From Paenibacillus sp. FSL R10-2782 (GTDB lineage: Bacteria > Bacillota > Bacilli > Paenibacillales > Paenibacillaceae): a stretch of 64,000 nucleotides of DNA. Positions 10,874 to 21,487 of the stretch are shown piece after piece. A program made the position numbers and the translations under genes. The notes under the pieces are model-generated. The model did not search any database. It was not told the DNA's origin and saw only the letters and a program-made list of their open reading frames with translations. The stretch covers positions 3,277,001-3,341,000 of the forward strand of contig NZ_CP151951.1 in assembly GCF_038592985.1 (NCBI RefSeq), given 5' to 3'. The number at the start of each line of letters is the position of its first letter. The first letter of the stretch is position 1.

Positions 10874-13093
10874 TTAATTTTTAATAGCTGGTAATGGCAT
10901 AACTACCACCGAAACTGGCAAGTTACTACCCGCCGCAGCAGTGAAATACATCTCTACACTTTCCTCGATATGACCTGTACGATACAGTACACTCATCTCA
11001 TTCGGAGCCCACACGGAGCCGTTCGTCGGGATACCCACGACCTGATTATTCACCATAGCATAGCCAGAGTATTCACCACCACGCGGGTTAAATGTAATCA
11101 GGGAATATGGCGCTACGCGATCCAGTTTAACCTTATACACAACACCAAAATTACCCGCATTGGAGGAAGAAGAACCGTCCAGACCGTCTGAACCAAGCAG
11201 GTTCGGGTCTACTTTATTGTCGCCAAGAACGATACGCTGAGCTGTTTTACCAACCTCTTCTGTATATTCAAGCGTAATATCCGAATTCGCATACGTTCCA
11301 CGGTTATGAATTCCGTCCTTAGGCAGTTTTGCCAGAGTAGGCATGGCAATCAATGGATCTGCATTTGCATCTAACACAACAACTGTGTATTGAATAGGTT
11401 GATCCGTATACAAGTCAGATAAGAGAGAAATGACCTGTTTTTGCTTAATTTTTTGCGCATTCAAATCCTGTAAAATAACGCGGCTTTCGCCTGGATTCAG
11501 AACCGTGCTGGAACGTTTGCTTCCATCCTGCATGGATTGAAAGTACCGCTGAATCGAAACCTTACCCGCAGCCGTCGCAAACTCAGATGGGCCGGCGAAG
11601 CCGGAATTTTCGACGTTCAGATTAGCAGCAGTAATATTATTGTTGGTTGCGATAACGTACATTTTTACATCTCTGCCCGTTTCATTCACATGATGGACGA
11701 GTATACGTGTGCTGCCTGATCCCATTTCCTGATACACAATACCATCCTGGAATACACGTTCCGGGCTGTTAGCACGGATCAGAAGGCGTGGTGAAGATGT
11801 GCTGGTTAACGGAATGGTAGCCATAGTAGGCACCTGACTGCCGTCTACACTATACTTATCACCATAAGGCGTGAAGATTTTGTTGAAATCATCTTCGTTG
11901 TATAGTAGCTCATTCGTAATCTTAATCGTTTGACTTACTGTACCTGTTGCACCATGCTTGTCAGTCACGGTCAGCGTTATGGTCACATCACCCGGCTCGA
12001 AAAACGCCAGTTTCTTATTCACCCAATCACGTTTAGTAATCGCATTTTCATCATCCGTACTCAGATCCGTAATCGTGATTTTTTCACCCATTTTGTATTC
12101 TTTTTTATCTGTTGTAAACAGAGCCACTGGCGGCTGATTCGGCGGTCTTACCGTAATCGTAACTGAGTATGGATCACTCCAGTTCCCTGCGGAGTCAAGA
12201 ACGGAATAGGTAACTACATATGTACCTGGCTCTTGAAATACGTCCTGCTTGCCTTCCCAACGTTGATTCACAATTGGAAGACCTGTAGGAGAAGATTCCT
12301 TTGTCAAATACGTAACTTGGGTTTCGCCCGCATAGATATCTTTTTGCTGAACCGTGAAGGAAGCTTTAGGCTTTTGATTCAAATCCATAATAACCTGTTT
12401 TGTTGTATTATTTACAGTATAAGGAATATTCAAAGCCTGTGTAATAGAGGTCAACGGCACCATAAATACGTTCTTTTGCTGGAATGCCGGTCCCTTCATT
12501 TGTCTAGCCTCACCGTTAACAGTATAAATTTTGCTGTCTGTCTTAAAGCGCAGCACGTTTGTACCTTGGGTGATAACGGTTTCCTTGGTAGCAGTATCAT
12601 AACTAAACTGTAAGCCGACGCGGCTGACTAGCGAGCGAATAGCTACATAAGAAACACCGTCCTTGACTGTCATCGGCTGAGTCGCCGTATACACCTGTCC
12701 GTTTTGTTCCATTTTTGCGCTGTTCAAATACAAAATCAGTTGATTTGCACTCATGGATGTTGGAGAACCACCAGGGTTGGTGATCGTTCCGTCTCCACTG
12801 TATACATCATTGGATACGCTCGATCCGTTGGTTGTATCCGTCGGCAAGCCGGACAAAGGATCATTGGATGCGCCTGTGTTATCAGGTGTCACTGTGTCAT
12901 TTTGTGCTCCAGTGCTACCTTGTCCCCCGATACTATTATCAACGCCGGAATTTGTGACATTGGCCTGAGCCTGCTGTCCGCTAACCGAATCGGTGGATTG
13001 AACAGTGGATACTGCTTCTGCTCCTACAGGGGCTACTGCAGCCACCTGAGCTACCGCAAGCGCGGTGAGCATGGTCCATTTCTTGAAATTCAT
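10874..13093 (-). CDS. Secreted protein with copper-amine-oxidase-like N-terminal and PKD-like domains
   Basis: The 739-residue product has a signal peptide (1-25, cleaved after VGAEA), a low-complexity Ser/Thr/Asn/Gly-rich region to about residue 110, a copper-amine-oxidase N-terminal-like domain at about 115-245 (VAIRSLVSRVGL, MVPLTSITQALN), then two Ig/PKD-like modules (about 255-315 and 320-395; GTYVVTYSVLDSAGNWSD and DVTITLTVTDKHGA). The C-terminal part, about residues 400-739, is a beta-rich region I cannot assign. It is probably exported and attached to the envelope. It has no obvious operon partner; GAAGGAG precedes ATG 13093. Confidence 0.8.
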   Translation of the reverse strand: MNFKKWTMLTALAVAQVAAVAPVGAEAVSTVQSTDSVSGQQAQANVTNSGVDNSIGGQGSTGAQNDTVTPDNTGASNDPLSGLPTDTTNGSSVSNDVYSGDGTITNPGGSPTSMSANQLILYLNSAKMEQNGQVYTATQPMTVKDGVSYVAIRSLVSRVGLQFSYDTATKETVITQGTNVLRFKTDSKIYTVNGEARQMKGPAFQQKNVFMVPLTSITQALNIPYTVNNTTKQVIMDLNQKPKASFTVQQKDIYAGETQVTYLTKESSPTGLPIVNQRWEGKQDVFQEPGTYVVTYSVLDSAGNWSDPYSVTITVRPPNQPPVALFTTDKKEYKMGEKITITDLSTDDENAITKRDWVNKKLAFFEPGDVTITLTVTDKHGATGTVSQTIKITNELLYNEDDFNKIFTPYGDKYSVDGSQVPTMATIPLTSTSSPRLLIRANSPERVFQDGIVYQEMGSGSTRILVHHVNETGRDVKMYVIATNNNITAANLNVENSGFAGPSEFATAAGKVSIQRYFQSMQDGSKRSSTVLNPGESRVILQDLNAQKIKQKQVISLLSDLYTDQPIQYTVVVLDANADPLIAMPTLAKLPKDGIHNRGTYANSDITLEYTEEVGKTAQRIVLGDNKVDPNLLGSDGLDGSSSSNAGNFGVVYKVKLDRVAPYSLITFNPRGGEYSGYAMVNNQVVGIPTNGSVWAPNEMSVLYRTGHIEESVEMYFTAAAGSNLPVSVVVMPLPAIKN

Positions 13094-13240
13094 TGTTTGT
13101 CTCCTTCTATTACCAAATTATTATCATCCCCGTAAAAAGTCATACTATTAGACGCGGCTGTTGACCAAAAGTTGCTGGGAATTTTGCTGAACATGAAAAA
13201 AAGGGAACTTTCTCCTGTGGCTGCAAGAAATACTACAACA

Positions 13241-13276
13241 AAAAAACGCCGCCCCATCTGACCTGATGGGGCGGCG
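13241..13276 (-). terminator. Terminator of the pfl operon
   Basis: A perfect 12-bp GC-rich stem pairs 13247-13258 with 13265-13276 around a six-base loop, followed on the minus strand by a T-run of six or more. It lies about 40 bases after the pflA stop. Confidence 0.93.
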
Positions 13277-13314
13277 GCTTCATAAATAGAAAGTATTTTA
13301 AAGGCCATTCAACA

Positions 13315-14073
13315 TTATGACGGACGGACAGCGGCATTTGTCCCTGCGGTCTCCAGACGACCTTCTTCAATGAGACGATAAGCACGTTGAACCTCTTCAT
13401 CTGTGGGGGACGGAACCCCTTCCAGCGGATACGCCTTGCCGAGCATTTCCCACTTGTATACACCCATTTGGTGGTAGGGTAAAATTTCGAACTTTTCGAC
13501 TCCGTTTAATGTTCCGATAAACCGCCCCAAATTCAGCAGATCCTGCTCATCATCATGAATACCCGGTACAAACACGTGTCTAATCCACATCTTGCGCCCT
13601 TGTTCAGACAACCATCGTGCCGTACTTAGCATACGGTCATTGGATTTGCCTGTTAGCTTAATATGCTTGTCATTGTCAATATGCTTTATATCCAGCAACA
13701 CCAAGTCTGTTACGTCCAGCAGTTCATGGATACGGCCTGCGTCATTAAAACCGTTACTGTCCAGCGTTGTGTGCAAATTCCAGCGTTGCTTCACTTCTTT
13801 GAATAGCTCTGCCACAAAATGAGCTTGCAGTGTTGGTTCTCCACCGGATACAGTCAATCCGCCTCCCGAAGAACGATAGTAGGCTAAATATGGCTCAATT
13901 TCAGCCAATACCTCCTTCAGGGTCATTGGATTGCCTTCATTTAGAGCCCAGGTGTCCGGGTTGTGACAATATTGGCATTTTAACAAGCATCCTTGCATAA
14001 AAAGCACGAAGCGGATGCCGGGACCATCGACGGTCCCGAAGGTTTCCAATGAGTGTATATGGCCTTTCAGCAT
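13315..14073 (-). CDS. pflA: Pyruvate formate-lyase activating enzyme
   Basis: A 252-residue radical SAM protein. The CxxxCxxC motif in QGCLLKCQYCHNPDTW (about residues 28-43) binds the 4Fe-4S cluster. It follows FGTVDGPGIRFV, typical of glycyl-radical-enzyme activases. It installs the glycyl radical on PflB under anaerobic conditions. It lies 65 bases downstream of pflB on the same strand and is followed by a strong terminator, so pflB-pflA form one operon driven from the FNR-controlled promoter upstream of pflB. Confidence 0.96.
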   Translation of the reverse strand: MLKGHIHSLETFGTVDGPGIRFVLFMQGCLLKCQYCHNPDTWALNEGNPMTLKEVLAEIEPYLAYYRSSGGGLTVSGGEPTLQAHFVAELFKEVKQRWNLHTTLDSNGFNDAGRIHELLDVTDLVLLDIKHIDNDKHIKLTGKSNDRMLSTARWLSEQGRKMWIRHVFVPGIHDDEQDLLNLGRFIGTLNGVEKFEILPYHQMGVYKWEMLGKAYPLEGVPSPTDEEVQRAYRLIEEGRLETAGTNAAVRPS

Positions 14074-14138
14074 GTTGCATCATCCTTCCCGCATCCGCTA
14101 TGCGTGCGTCGTTGTAATATATGATACGTAAAGCTTTG

Positions 14139-16400
14139 TTACATTGTACCGTGGAAAGTACGGTTAATGACATCCAGCTGTTGTTCACGAGTCAGCTTGA
14201 TGAAGTTAACGGCATAGCCTGATACGCGAATCGTAAGCTGTGGATAGTTTTCTGGGTGATCCATCGCATCCAGCAATTGCTCACGAGCAAATACGTTGAC
14301 GTTCAGATGATGTGCATGACTTCCGAAATAGCCGTCCATCATGGAAACAAGATTCGTTTTGCGTGTTTCTTCTTCTTTACCCAGTGCTTTAGGCACGATG
14401 GAGAAGGTATTCGAGATACCATCCAGGCTGTGCTCGTAAGGCAATTTAGCTACGGAACTCAGGGAAGCCAAAGCACCTTTTTTGTCGCGTCCATGCATTG
14501 GATTTGCACCTGGTGCAAACGGTTCGCCTGCTTTACGTCCATCCGGTGTTGTACCTGTTTTCTTACCGTATACCACGTTGGAAGTAATGGTCAGCACAGA
14601 TTGAGTAGGAATCGCATTCCGGTAAGCCTTATGCTTGCGGATCATGCCCATGAAGGACTCTACCAGTTCTACTGCGATGTTATCTACACGATCATCGTTA
14701 TTACCGTAGCAAGGATATTCGCCTTCAATTTCAAAGTCAATGGCGATGCCTTTTTCGTTACGGATTGGTTTCACCTTTGCATGTTTAATGGCGCTCAGGG
14801 AATCGGCAGCAACGGACAGACCGGCAATACCACAAGCCATTGTACGAATAATATCACGGTCATGCAGCGCCATTTCAATCCGTTCGTAGCTGTATTTATC
14901 GTGCATGTAGTGAATAACGTTCAAAGTGTTCATGTACAATTTTGCCAACCATTCCATCATTGGCTTGAAGCGGCTCAGCACTTCCTCGTAATCCAGCACT
15001 TCACTAGTAATTGCAGGATATTCAGGACCTACTTGAGCACCTGATTTTTCATCCACACCGCCGTTAATAGCATACAACAGAGCTTTAGCCAAATTGGCAC
15101 GAGCACCAAAGAATTGCATTTGTTTACCGATTTTCATAGCCGATACGCAACATGCAATACCATAATCATCGCCATAAATTGGACGCATCAGATCATCATT
15201 TTCGTATTGAATGGAGCTGGTTTCAATGGATACTTTGGCACAATATTTTTTGAAACCTTCAGGCAATTTTTCTGACCACAGTACAGTCAGGTTCGGTTCC
15301 GGTGCAGGTCCCAGATTGTACAGGGTGTGCAGGAAACGGAAGCTGTTTTTAGTAACCCGAGTTTCTCCAGTAATGGACATACCGCCAATGGATTCAGTTA
15401 CCCATGTTGGGTCTCCGCTGAACAGTTCGTTATAATCAGGTGTACGCAGGAATTTAACAATACGCAGTTTCATAACAAAATGATCGACCAGTTCTTGTGC
15501 TTGTTCTTCTGTCATTGCGCCTTCTTCCAAATCACGTTGAGTATAAATATCAAGGAAGGAAGACACACGTCCCAAGGACATTGCTGCACCATTTTGTTCT
15601 TTGATCGCTGCAAGATAGCCAAAATACACCCATTGGAAAGCCTCTTTTGCGTTGTTAGCAGGCTTTGAGATGTCGAAACCATGATCAGCGGCCATTTGTT
15701 TCAGCTCGTTCAAAGCGCGAATTTGCTCGGAAATTTCTTCACGCAGACGAATTACGTCTTCTTCCATGGAATCTACTTCAAGGCTTTTCAGTTGAGCTTT
15801 TTTGTCTTTAATCAGGAAGTCTGCACCATACAGTGCTACACGACGGTAGTCACCGATAATGCGACCACGACCATATGCATCTGGCAAACCAGTGATAATA
15901 CCCGCTTTACGAGCTGCTCTCATATCATCGGTATAAGCGTCGAATACACCCTGATTATGCGTTTTGCGAATATGAGTGAAGATATCAACAATGCTTTGCG
16001 GTACTTCAAAGCCATAGGCTTTGCAAGCGTCAATCATCATCCGGATACCACCAAACGGCTGCAAAGAGCGTTTGAATGGAGCGTCTGTTTGTACACCGAC
16101 AACTTGTTCTTTATCCCGGTCTAGATAGCCCGGCTTATGTGAAATAATGGTGGATGGCGTATTCACGTCTACATCAAGCACACCGCCGTTTGCCAGCTCT
16201 TTTTTGGTAAGATCGGATACAATATCCCACAGTGCAGTTGTGTTGGCGGTAGGGCCAACTAGAAATTCTTCGTTACCGACATAAGGTAAGATATTGGTTT
16301 CGATAAAATCGTTGACGTTGACTTCTTTAGTCCATTTACCTTTTTTGAAACCTCTCCAGCCAGATTGTTGCTCTTGTAATTCTCTCTCAATCACCGACAT
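14139..16400 (-). CDS. pflB: Formate C-acetyltransferase (pyruvate formate-lyase)
   Basis: A 753-residue glycyl-radical enzyme that converts pyruvate and CoA to acetyl-CoA and formate without NADH production. The adjacent active-site cysteines are in [12 protein letters not shown] (about residue 412), and the radical glycine is in [13 protein letters not shown] close to the C-terminus, where the family places it. With pflA and adhE it supplies the anaerobic route from pyruvate to formate, acetyl-CoA and ethanol. The upstream region carries three FNR boxes. Confidence 0.97.
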   Translation of the reverse strand: MSVIERELQEQQSGWRGFKKGKWTKEVNVNDFIETNILPYVGNEEFLVGPTANTTALWDIVSDLTKKELANGGVLDVDVNTPSTIISHKPGYLDRDKEQVVGVQTDAPFKRSLQPFGGIRMMIDACKAYGFEVPQSIVDIFTHIRKTHNQGVFDAYTDDMRAARKAGIITGLPDAYGRGRIIGDYRRVALYGADFLIKDKKAQLKSLEVDSMEEDVIRLREEISEQIRALNELKQMAADHGFDISKPANNAKEAFQWVYFGYLAAIKEQNGAAMSLGRVSSFLDIYTQRDLEEGAMTEEQAQELVDHFVMKLRIVKFLRTPDYNELFSGDPTWVTESIGGMSITGETRVTKNSFRFLHTLYNLGPAPEPNLTVLWSEKLPEGFKKYCAKVSIETSSIQYENDDLMRPIYGDDYGIACCVSAMKIGKQMQFFGARANLAKALLYAINGGVDEKSGAQVGPEYPAITSEVLDYEEVLSRFKPMMEWLAKLYMNTLNVIHYMHDKYSYERIEMALHDRDIIRTMACGIAGLSVAADSLSAIKHAKVKPIRNEKGIAIDFEIEGEYPCYGNNDDRVDNIAVELVESFMGMIRKHKAYRNAIPTQSVLTITSNVVYGKKTGTTPDGRKAGEPFAPGANPMHGRDKKGALASLSSVAKLPYEHSLDGISNTFSIVPKALGKEEETRKTNLVSMMDGYFGSHAHHLNVNVFAREQLLDAMDHPENYPQLTIRVSGYAVNFIKLTREQQLDVINRTFHGTM

Positions 16401-16434
16401 GTAAATCCCTCCAAATTGTTTGGTTTTCCGGACT

Positions 16435-16450
16435 TGTGATTTTTTTCACA
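16435..16450. promoter_or_regulatory. FNR box proximal to pflB
   Basis: A perfect TGTGA-N6-TCACA palindrome 35 bases upstream of the pflB ATG. It lies downstream of the predicted transcription start, at about +72 relative to the TACAAT-based promoter. Confidence 0.85.
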
Positions 16451-16521
16451 TTTAAATAGTCTCGAGTCCGGCCTTTTCACCGATGCCTTACGCTCAGTGT
16501 CGGGACCTTTCTTACACCCTT

Positions 16522-16585
16522 ATTGTAGAATAATGATAGAGTGTAGTATGTGATAAAAATCACAATACAGGTGATATTTATCACT
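16522..16585 (-). promoter_or_regulatory. FNR-dependent promoter of pflB with two FNR boxes
   Basis: A perfect FNR palindrome TGTGA-N6-TCACA lies at 16549-16564 and a second, one-mismatch box at 16570-16585. On the minus strand TACAAT (16527-16522) has its centre 32 bp from the centre of the first box, placing that box at about -41.5, the class II activator position. No good -35 element is seen, as expected for an activator-dependent promoter. Confidence 0.85.
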
Positions 16586-16644
16586 TTATTTTCTTTAGCT
16601 TCACGCCCGTACCTTTATCCTTGCCGTTCACCTCCCTTCCCAAA

Positions 16645-16679
16645 CCAACAGGCCCTCTATATAGAGAGCCTGCGTTGGT
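16645..16679 (-). terminator. Hairpin downstream of adhE
   Basis: An extended inverted repeat (CCAAC..GGC..CTCTAT paired with ATAGAG..GCC..GTTGG) about 50 bases after the adhE stop, ending in a weak T-rich stretch on the minus strand. It is probably the adhE terminator and insulates pflB. Confidence 0.6.
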
Positions 16680-16726
16680 ATTGAACGGGAAAATGCTTAG
16701 TCACAAATTCTATTAGTACCTATATA

Positions 16727-19339
16727 TTATTGGTCAAAACGTCCGTAGAAGGCATTGCGGTATACATCAGCTAATTCGGTAACCAGCGGCAGCTTCGGAT
16801 TCGCAGTTGTACATTGATCCTCAAAAGCGCGGTCAGCCAGATAATCTACACGCGATTCAAAATCCTTCGCATCGAAGCCGATTTGCTGGAACGATTCCTC
16901 GATACCGAGTGTTTTGTTCAGCTTGCGGATCGCTTCGATCAGGCTATTAACCCCTTCTTCCGTGGTACGGGCAGGCAGTCCCAGTATGCGTGCAATTTCT
17001 GCATAGCGCTCATCCGCAACAAAGTGCGAATATTTAGGGAACGAAGCAAACTTCGTCGGTTTTTTCGCATTATAACGAATGACGTGTGGTAACAAAATGG
17101 CATTTGTGCGACCATGTGCTGTGTGGTATTGTCCACCCCATTTGTGCGCAAGACTGTGGTTAATACCCAGGAATGCATTGGCAAACGCCATTCCTGCCAG
17201 CGTGGAAGCATTATGCATTTTTTCACGAGCCAGCTTGTCGCCACTCAGAGCCGATTGCTCTAGGTATTGGAATACCAGTTGAATAGCTTTAATTGCCAGA
17301 CCGTCTGTGTAGTCACTAGCCATTACAGACACGTAGGCCTCGATGGCATGTGTCAGTACGTCCATACCTGTATCCGCTACAGCTGTTTTAGGCAGCGAAT
17401 ATACAAACTCAGGGTCAATAATTGCCACATCAGGAGTCAGCTCATAGTCAGCCAGCGGATACTTCGTGTTGCCCTGATTTTTGTCTGTAATAACTGCGAA
17501 CGATGTAACTTCCGAACCTGTACCCGAGGTTGTAGGAATGGCTACAAATTGTGCTTTCTGACCGAGACGCGGGTACTTGTAGATCCGTTTGCGAATATCC
17601 ATAAATTTTTGTTTCAAGTTGTTGAAATCAGTATCTGGGTATTCATAGAACATCCACATGCCTTTAGCCGCATCCATCGGCGAACCTCCGCCCAATGCAA
17701 TAATGCAATCCGGTTGGAAACGTCTCATCATTTCAGTACCACGTTCTACCGTAACTGTCGATGGATCTGGCTCTACTTCCGAGAACACTTCGATAGCTAC
17801 TGGTGTTTGGCGTTGGTGTAAATAATGGATGACACGATCCACATATCCAAGTTTTACCATCATAGGGTCTGTGATAATGGCTACACGTGTGATATCAGGC
17901 ATTTTAGCAAGATACTGAGTCGAATTTTTTTCAAAATAAATTTTGGAAGGTACTTTGAACCATTGCATATTCACCGTACGTTTCGCCACCCTTTTTACAT
18001 TAATCAAGTTGACTGCCGATACGTTCGACGAAGTCGAGTTACGTCCGTACGAACCACAACCGAGTGTCAGCGATGGAAGGTTGGTGTTGTAGATGTCACC
18101 GATCGCACCATGTGTGGAAGGTGCATTTACAATGATACGGCCTGTTTGCAAACGGTTCGCGAACCGAGCGATAACGTCCTCATCGTTCGAATGAATAGCA
18201 GACGAGTGGCCCATGCCCCCAAATTCCACGACTTCAGCAGCGCGTTGAATACCTTGTTCAGCATTTTTTACTTTATAGCAAGCCAATACAGGACTCAATT
18301 TTTCCGCAGACAATGGGAATTTTGTTCCTACCCCTTCAATCTCAGCAACCAAAATTTTAGTTCCTGCTGGTACTGTGATGCCACTCATTTCAGCAATTTT
18401 TACAGCAGACTGTCCGACGATTGCTGGGTTCACTGCACATTTCTCGACATTCATAGCTCCTTGAGTGAGCTTAGCTGCTTCTTCTTTGTTTACAAAATAG
18501 CAACCGTTAGCGATCATCAATTTTTTCACTTGTTCGAAGATTGGCTCTTCGATAATAACCGCTTGCTCGGAAGCACAGATCATACCGTTATCAAAAGATT
18601 TTGAGAGGATCAGATCGGTCACAGCTTGCTTGATGTCCGCTGTCTTTTCAATGAAGCAAGGCACGTTACCAGGACCTACGCCCAGAGCAGGTTTACCGCA
18701 GCTATATGCCGCCTTAACCATGCCTGATCCACCAGTTGCCAGAATCAGCGCCACATCCGGGTGATTCATAAGTGAATTTGTCTTATCCATCGATGGAGCT
18801 TCAATCCATTGAATACAATCGGCTGGAGCACCATGCTTGACGGCTGCTTCAAGCAAGACGCGAGCTGCTTCCGCACTACACGATTGAGCGGATGGATGGA
18901 AACCGAAAATGATCGGGTTACGTGTTTTAATAGCAATCAACGCTTTGAACATTGTAGTTGAAGTCGGATTAGTCACTGGAGTGATCCCCATTATGATGCC
19001 GACAGGTTCTGCTATTTTTTGAAAACTGTCAAAGTCATTATCTTCAATGACACCGACGGTTTTTTCATTTTTGATACTATGATAGACATATTCTGTTGCA
19101 AACATGTTTTTGGTGATTTTGTCCTCGTACACACCGCGTCCTGTTTCTTCAACAGCCAGCTTCGCCAGATGCATGTGCTTATCCATCCCTGCGAGTGCCA
19201 TAGCTTGTACGATTTCGTCAATCTGCTCCTGATTCATACTCATGAAAGCCTGCTGTGCCCGGTTCCCCCGGTCAATCAGTGTTTGAATATACTGCTCAGC
19301 GCTTTGCTCTTTTTGGATAACCTCGTTTTTAACAGCCAT
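16727..19339 (-). CDS. adhE: Bifunctional acetaldehyde-CoA / alcohol dehydrogenase
   Basis: An 870-residue fusion. The N-terminal CoA-acylating aldehyde dehydrogenase domain (about 10-450) has its catalytic cysteine in NGMICASEQ near residue 255. The C-terminal iron-dependent alcohol dehydrogenase (about 460-865) shows [11 protein letters not shown] and metal-ligand histidines in [12 protein letters not shown]. It reduces acetyl-CoA to ethanol and regenerates two NAD+. ATG 19339 is preferred over ATG 19348 because GGAGG lies nine bases before it and abuts the earlier ATG. It is divergent from fnr and carries its own FNR box. Confidence 0.96.
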   Translation of the reverse strand: MAVKNEVIQKEQSAEQYIQTLIDRGNRAQQAFMSMNQEQIDEIVQAMALAGMDKHMHLAKLAVEETGRGVYEDKITKNMFATEYVYHSIKNEKTVGVIEDNDFDSFQKIAEPVGIIMGITPVTNPTSTTMFKALIAIKTRNPIIFGFHPSAQSCSAEAARVLLEAAVKHGAPADCIQWIEAPSMDKTNSLMNHPDVALILATGGSGMVKAAYSCGKPALGVGPGNVPCFIEKTADIKQAVTDLILSKSFDNGMICASEQAVIIEEPIFEQVKKLMIANGCYFVNKEEAAKLTQGAMNVEKCAVNPAIVGQSAVKIAEMSGITVPAGTKILVAEIEGVGTKFPLSAEKLSPVLACYKVKNAEQGIQRAAEVVEFGGMGHSSAIHSNDEDVIARFANRLQTGRIIVNAPSTHGAIGDIYNTNLPSLTLGCGSYGRNSTSSNVSAVNLINVKRVAKRTVNMQWFKVPSKIYFEKNSTQYLAKMPDITRVAIITDPMMVKLGYVDRVIHYLHQRQTPVAIEVFSEVEPDPSTVTVERGTEMMRRFQPDCIIALGGGSPMDAAKGMWMFYEYPDTDFNNLKQKFMDIRKRIYKYPRLGQKAQFVAIPTTSGTGSEVTSFAVITDKNQGNTKYPLADYELTPDVAIIDPEFVYSLPKTAVADTGMDVLTHAIEAYVSVMASDYTDGLAIKAIQLVFQYLEQSALSGDKLAREKMHNASTLAGMAFANAFLGINHSLAHKWGGQYHTAHGRTNAILLPHVIRYNAKKPTKFASFPKYSHFVADERYAEIARILGLPARTTEEGVNSLIEAIRKLNKTLGIEESFQQIGFDAKDFESRVDYLADRAFEDQCTTANPKLPLVTELADVYRNAFYGRFDQ

Positions 19340-19388
19340 TTCCCTCATCCTCCTGTTATCTCGTGTACTATCTCTTGTTCACGCACTG

Positions 19389-19431
19389 ATCGTAACACAG
19401 CTTTTCAAGATATATTGTGATTTTTTTCACA
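19389..19431 (-). promoter_or_regulatory. FNR-dependent promoter of adhE
   Basis: A perfect TGTGA-N6-TCACA box at 19416-19431 is followed leftward by TACGAT (19394-19389). The centre-to-centre distance is 32 bp, the same geometry as at pflB, which places FNR at about -41.5. Confidence 0.85.
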
Positions 19432-19456
19432 ATATATTTAAAATTTTATTTTATGA

Positions 19457-19472
19457 AGTGAATTAAATCACA
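19457..19472. promoter_or_regulatory. Second FNR box in the adhE-fnr intergenic region
   Basis: A GTGA-N6-TCACA site with one mismatch, about 35 bp on the fnr side of the adhE box. It could act in fnr autoregulation. A possible fnr -10, TATAAT, lies at 19534-19539. Confidence 0.6.
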
Positions 19473-19598
19473 AAGTTTGGAATTCTGCCACTTTTACCCC
19501 CTCTTCTTGCCCCAAAAACGCATAGCACAGGTATATAATGAATTTGAATTGATCAAGTTGCAGATAAAAAAACAAAGGAAACAAAGGGGAAATGGACG

Positions 19599-20315
19599 AT
19601 GAGAAACCCTGCAAACGTAATGGAAGCCCGCGGCAATACCTGTTGCTTCTCGGAGGCCAGCTTCAACCGGCTGCAAGTGATGATGAAGGATCGGATCATG
19701 CCAGAAAGCTCACACCTGTTCTGGGAAGGAGACACAGCGGATAAGCTGTTTTATATCAAGCGCGGACGCGTGAAAGTAACAAAAACAACGGATGAGGGTA
19801 AGGAACTTATACTATATATGTACCAAAGCGGCGATCTGATTGGTCAAGCTGATCCATTTTTTGGTACCAAGCACTCCTTTTCTGCCGAAGTTCTGGAGGA
19901 CAGTGATATCGGTGTTGTCGATCATACGGATTTGGAGCTGCTTATTTGCCAGCACTGTGATTTTGCCATTGACTTTATGAAATGGATGGGGTCCCACCAC
20001 CGTATTACTCAGACCAAATTTCGCGATCTAATGATGTACGGGAAGCCCGGTGCTCTGTGCTCCACGCTAATCCGCCTGTGTAACACCTATGGAGAGCCTC
20101 ATGGGGAACATATCCTTATTCATAAAAAAATCACTCATACCGACCTCTCCAATATGATCGGTGCCACCCGCGAAAGTGTAAACCGGATGCTGAGTGATTT
20201 GCGTAAAAAAAATGCAGTCGAATATGATAATGGCATGATTGTCGTAAAGGATTTGGAAATGCTGCAAGGCGTATGTCATTGTGAACTGTGCCCGCGTGAG
20301 ATTTGCCGGATCTAA
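19599..20315 (+). CDS. fnr: Crp/Fnr-family anaerobic regulator Fnr
   Basis: A 238-residue regulator with an N-terminal cyclic-nucleotide-binding-like domain (about 15-130), a helix-turn-helix (THTDLSNMIGATRESVNRML, about 185-205) and a C-terminal cysteine cluster CHCELCPREIC (about 226-236). Bacillus-type FNR carries its 4Fe-4S cluster at the C-terminus, unlike E. coli FNR, and this tail fits. ATG 19599 is preceded by AAAGGGG. It is divergent from adhE, and the window contains five matching FNR boxes, all at fermentation genes, so it is the likely activator of adhE and pflB when oxygen is absent. Confidence 0.94.
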   Translation: MRNPANVMEARGNTCCFSEASFNRLQVMMKDRIMPESSHLFWEGDTADKLFYIKRGRVKVTKTTDEGKELILYMYQSGDLIGQADPFFGTKHSFSAEVLEDSDIGVVDHTDLELLICQHCDFAIDFMKWMGSHHRITQTKFRDLMMYGKPGALCSTLIRLCNTYGEPHGEHILIHKKITHTDLSNMIGATRESVNRMLSDLRKKNAVEYDNGMIVVKDLEMLQGVCHCELCPREICRI

Positions 20316-20333
20316 TAAATAGTTTTAATATAA

Positions 20334-20385
20334 AAGGGAGTGTTTTGAGCCATTTTGGCTATAAAGCACTCCCTTAATCTTTTTT
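20334..20385 (+). terminator. Terminator of fnr
   Basis: AAGGGAGTG (20334-20342) pairs with CACTCCCTT (20367-20375); an inner AGCC/GGCT stem extends it, and a T-run follows. Confidence 0.85.
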
Positions 20386-20500
20386 GCTCCCCCTTAGAGG
20401 CAGGCAGTAGCGGAACAGCCCATTTGTATCTGAACAGCGATCGTAAGATCATGTGAATCCCAAAGCGTCTAACACCCCGCCAACATCCTTCTTCACACTT

Positions 20501-21268
20501 TTAGAACTGGAAGCACAGATAACTTAAATTCCCCATCTCATAGCTCCTGTGGATGACCTTGGCCTTATTCGCCGGATCTCCACTCCCCATGGCAATAAAC
20601 AACGGTACAAAATGTTCAGCTCTCGGTACCGCTTGACGAGCATACGGGGCTTCGCTTTCATAGCGATCCAAAGCCTCTACATCTCCACTCTGTACATTTT
20701 CAATAATCCAGTCATCAAAATCAAGTGCCCAAGGCTCTGTTTTCGTTTCTCCCCATTTGACGATGCGCAGATTATGAACAGTTACACCACTGCCAATGAC
20801 CAAAATATCCTGCTCACCCAACCCCCGCAGCACTTCACCGATAGCATATTGTGCTTTCGGCGATAGAAACGGATTCACGGAAATCTGGACTACCGGAATA
20901 TCCGCCTCAGGATACATACGATGCAAAAGTGTCCAGGACCCATGATCCAGCCCTCGCACCCGGTCCGTTTGTACGTCAATACCCTTTTGCTCATATAATT
21001 CTTTCAACTTATCCGCCAGCTCCACCGAACCATACGCTGGATATTTAACCGCATACAGCTCCGGCGGGAAACCGCCAAAATCATAAATCGTATCGTAAAC
21101 GTCGTCTATCGAACTAATTGCCAATGCCTGCGTCTCCCAATGGGCGGTAAAGATAACAATAGACTTCGGGCGAATACTCTTTCCAAGCTGCTCCAGAAAA
21201 GCAGTATATTCTGTCTGTTCAATAGCAAGCATAGGTGATCCGTGGGCTAAAAACAAAGATGGCATCAT
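20501..21268 (-). CDS. LigB/YgiD-family extradiol ring-cleavage dioxygenase (DODA type)
   Basis: A 255-residue class III extradiol dioxygenase fold. Metal-binding histidines are visible in FLAHGSPML (residue 9), FTAHWETQ (about 43), the TVHNLR segment (about 165) and PRAEHFVPLF (about 218). Members of this family open catechols or DOPA; the natural substrate in Bacilli is uncertain. The gene is monocistronic with AAGGGG eight bases before the ATG. A palindrome in its promoter region and the HxlR gene 0.7 kb away suggest control by that repressor. Confidence 0.88.
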   Translation of the reverse strand: MMPSLFLAHGSPMLAIEQTEYTAFLEQLGKSIRPKSIVIFTAHWETQALAISSIDDVYDTIYDFGGFPPELYAVKYPAYGSVELADKLKELYEQKGIDVQTDRVRGLDHGSWTLLHRMYPEADIPVVQISVNPFLSPKAQYAIGEVLRGLGEQDILVIGSGVTVHNLRIVKWGETKTEPWALDFDDWIIENVQSGDVEALDRYESEAPYARQAVPRAEHFVPLFIAMGSGDPANKAKVIHRSYEMGNLSYLCFQF

Positions 21269-21317
21269 GTGAAAATCCCCTTATCATTTATCAATTTATT
21301 TTTATCAATAAGTAACT

Positions 21318-21339
21318 TTATGTAAGTAATGATACATAA
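21318..21339. promoter_or_regulatory. Palindromic candidate operator upstream of the dioxygenase gene
   Basis: TTATGTA (21318-21324) and TACATAA (21333-21339) are inverted about an 8-base spacer, extended by partly matching GTAAC/GTAAC flanks. It lies 50-70 bases upstream of the dioxygenase ATG. HxlR-type regulators bind such sites; binding here is inferred. Confidence 0.5.
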
Positions 21340-21487
21340 GTAACAAGGTTATGTCAATGCAGATTTTAGCATACACTTAAAAAACGTCGCTTCCTTAAAT
21401 AAAGATTGATATAGGTATAAAGTCATAGTAATATATAACTAATAAATATAAATATTCACTATAACTCGATATAAAGGACTGGTTTCT

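Noticed and set aside
14256..15044. Long plus-strand open frame opposite pflB
   Set aside because: It is rich in Cys, His and Arg in the manner of antisense frames and lies wholly inside pflB, a certain gene.
17267..18604. Two long plus-strand open frames opposite adhE
   Set aside because: They are shadows of the strong adhE coding frame, with no RBS and no family match.
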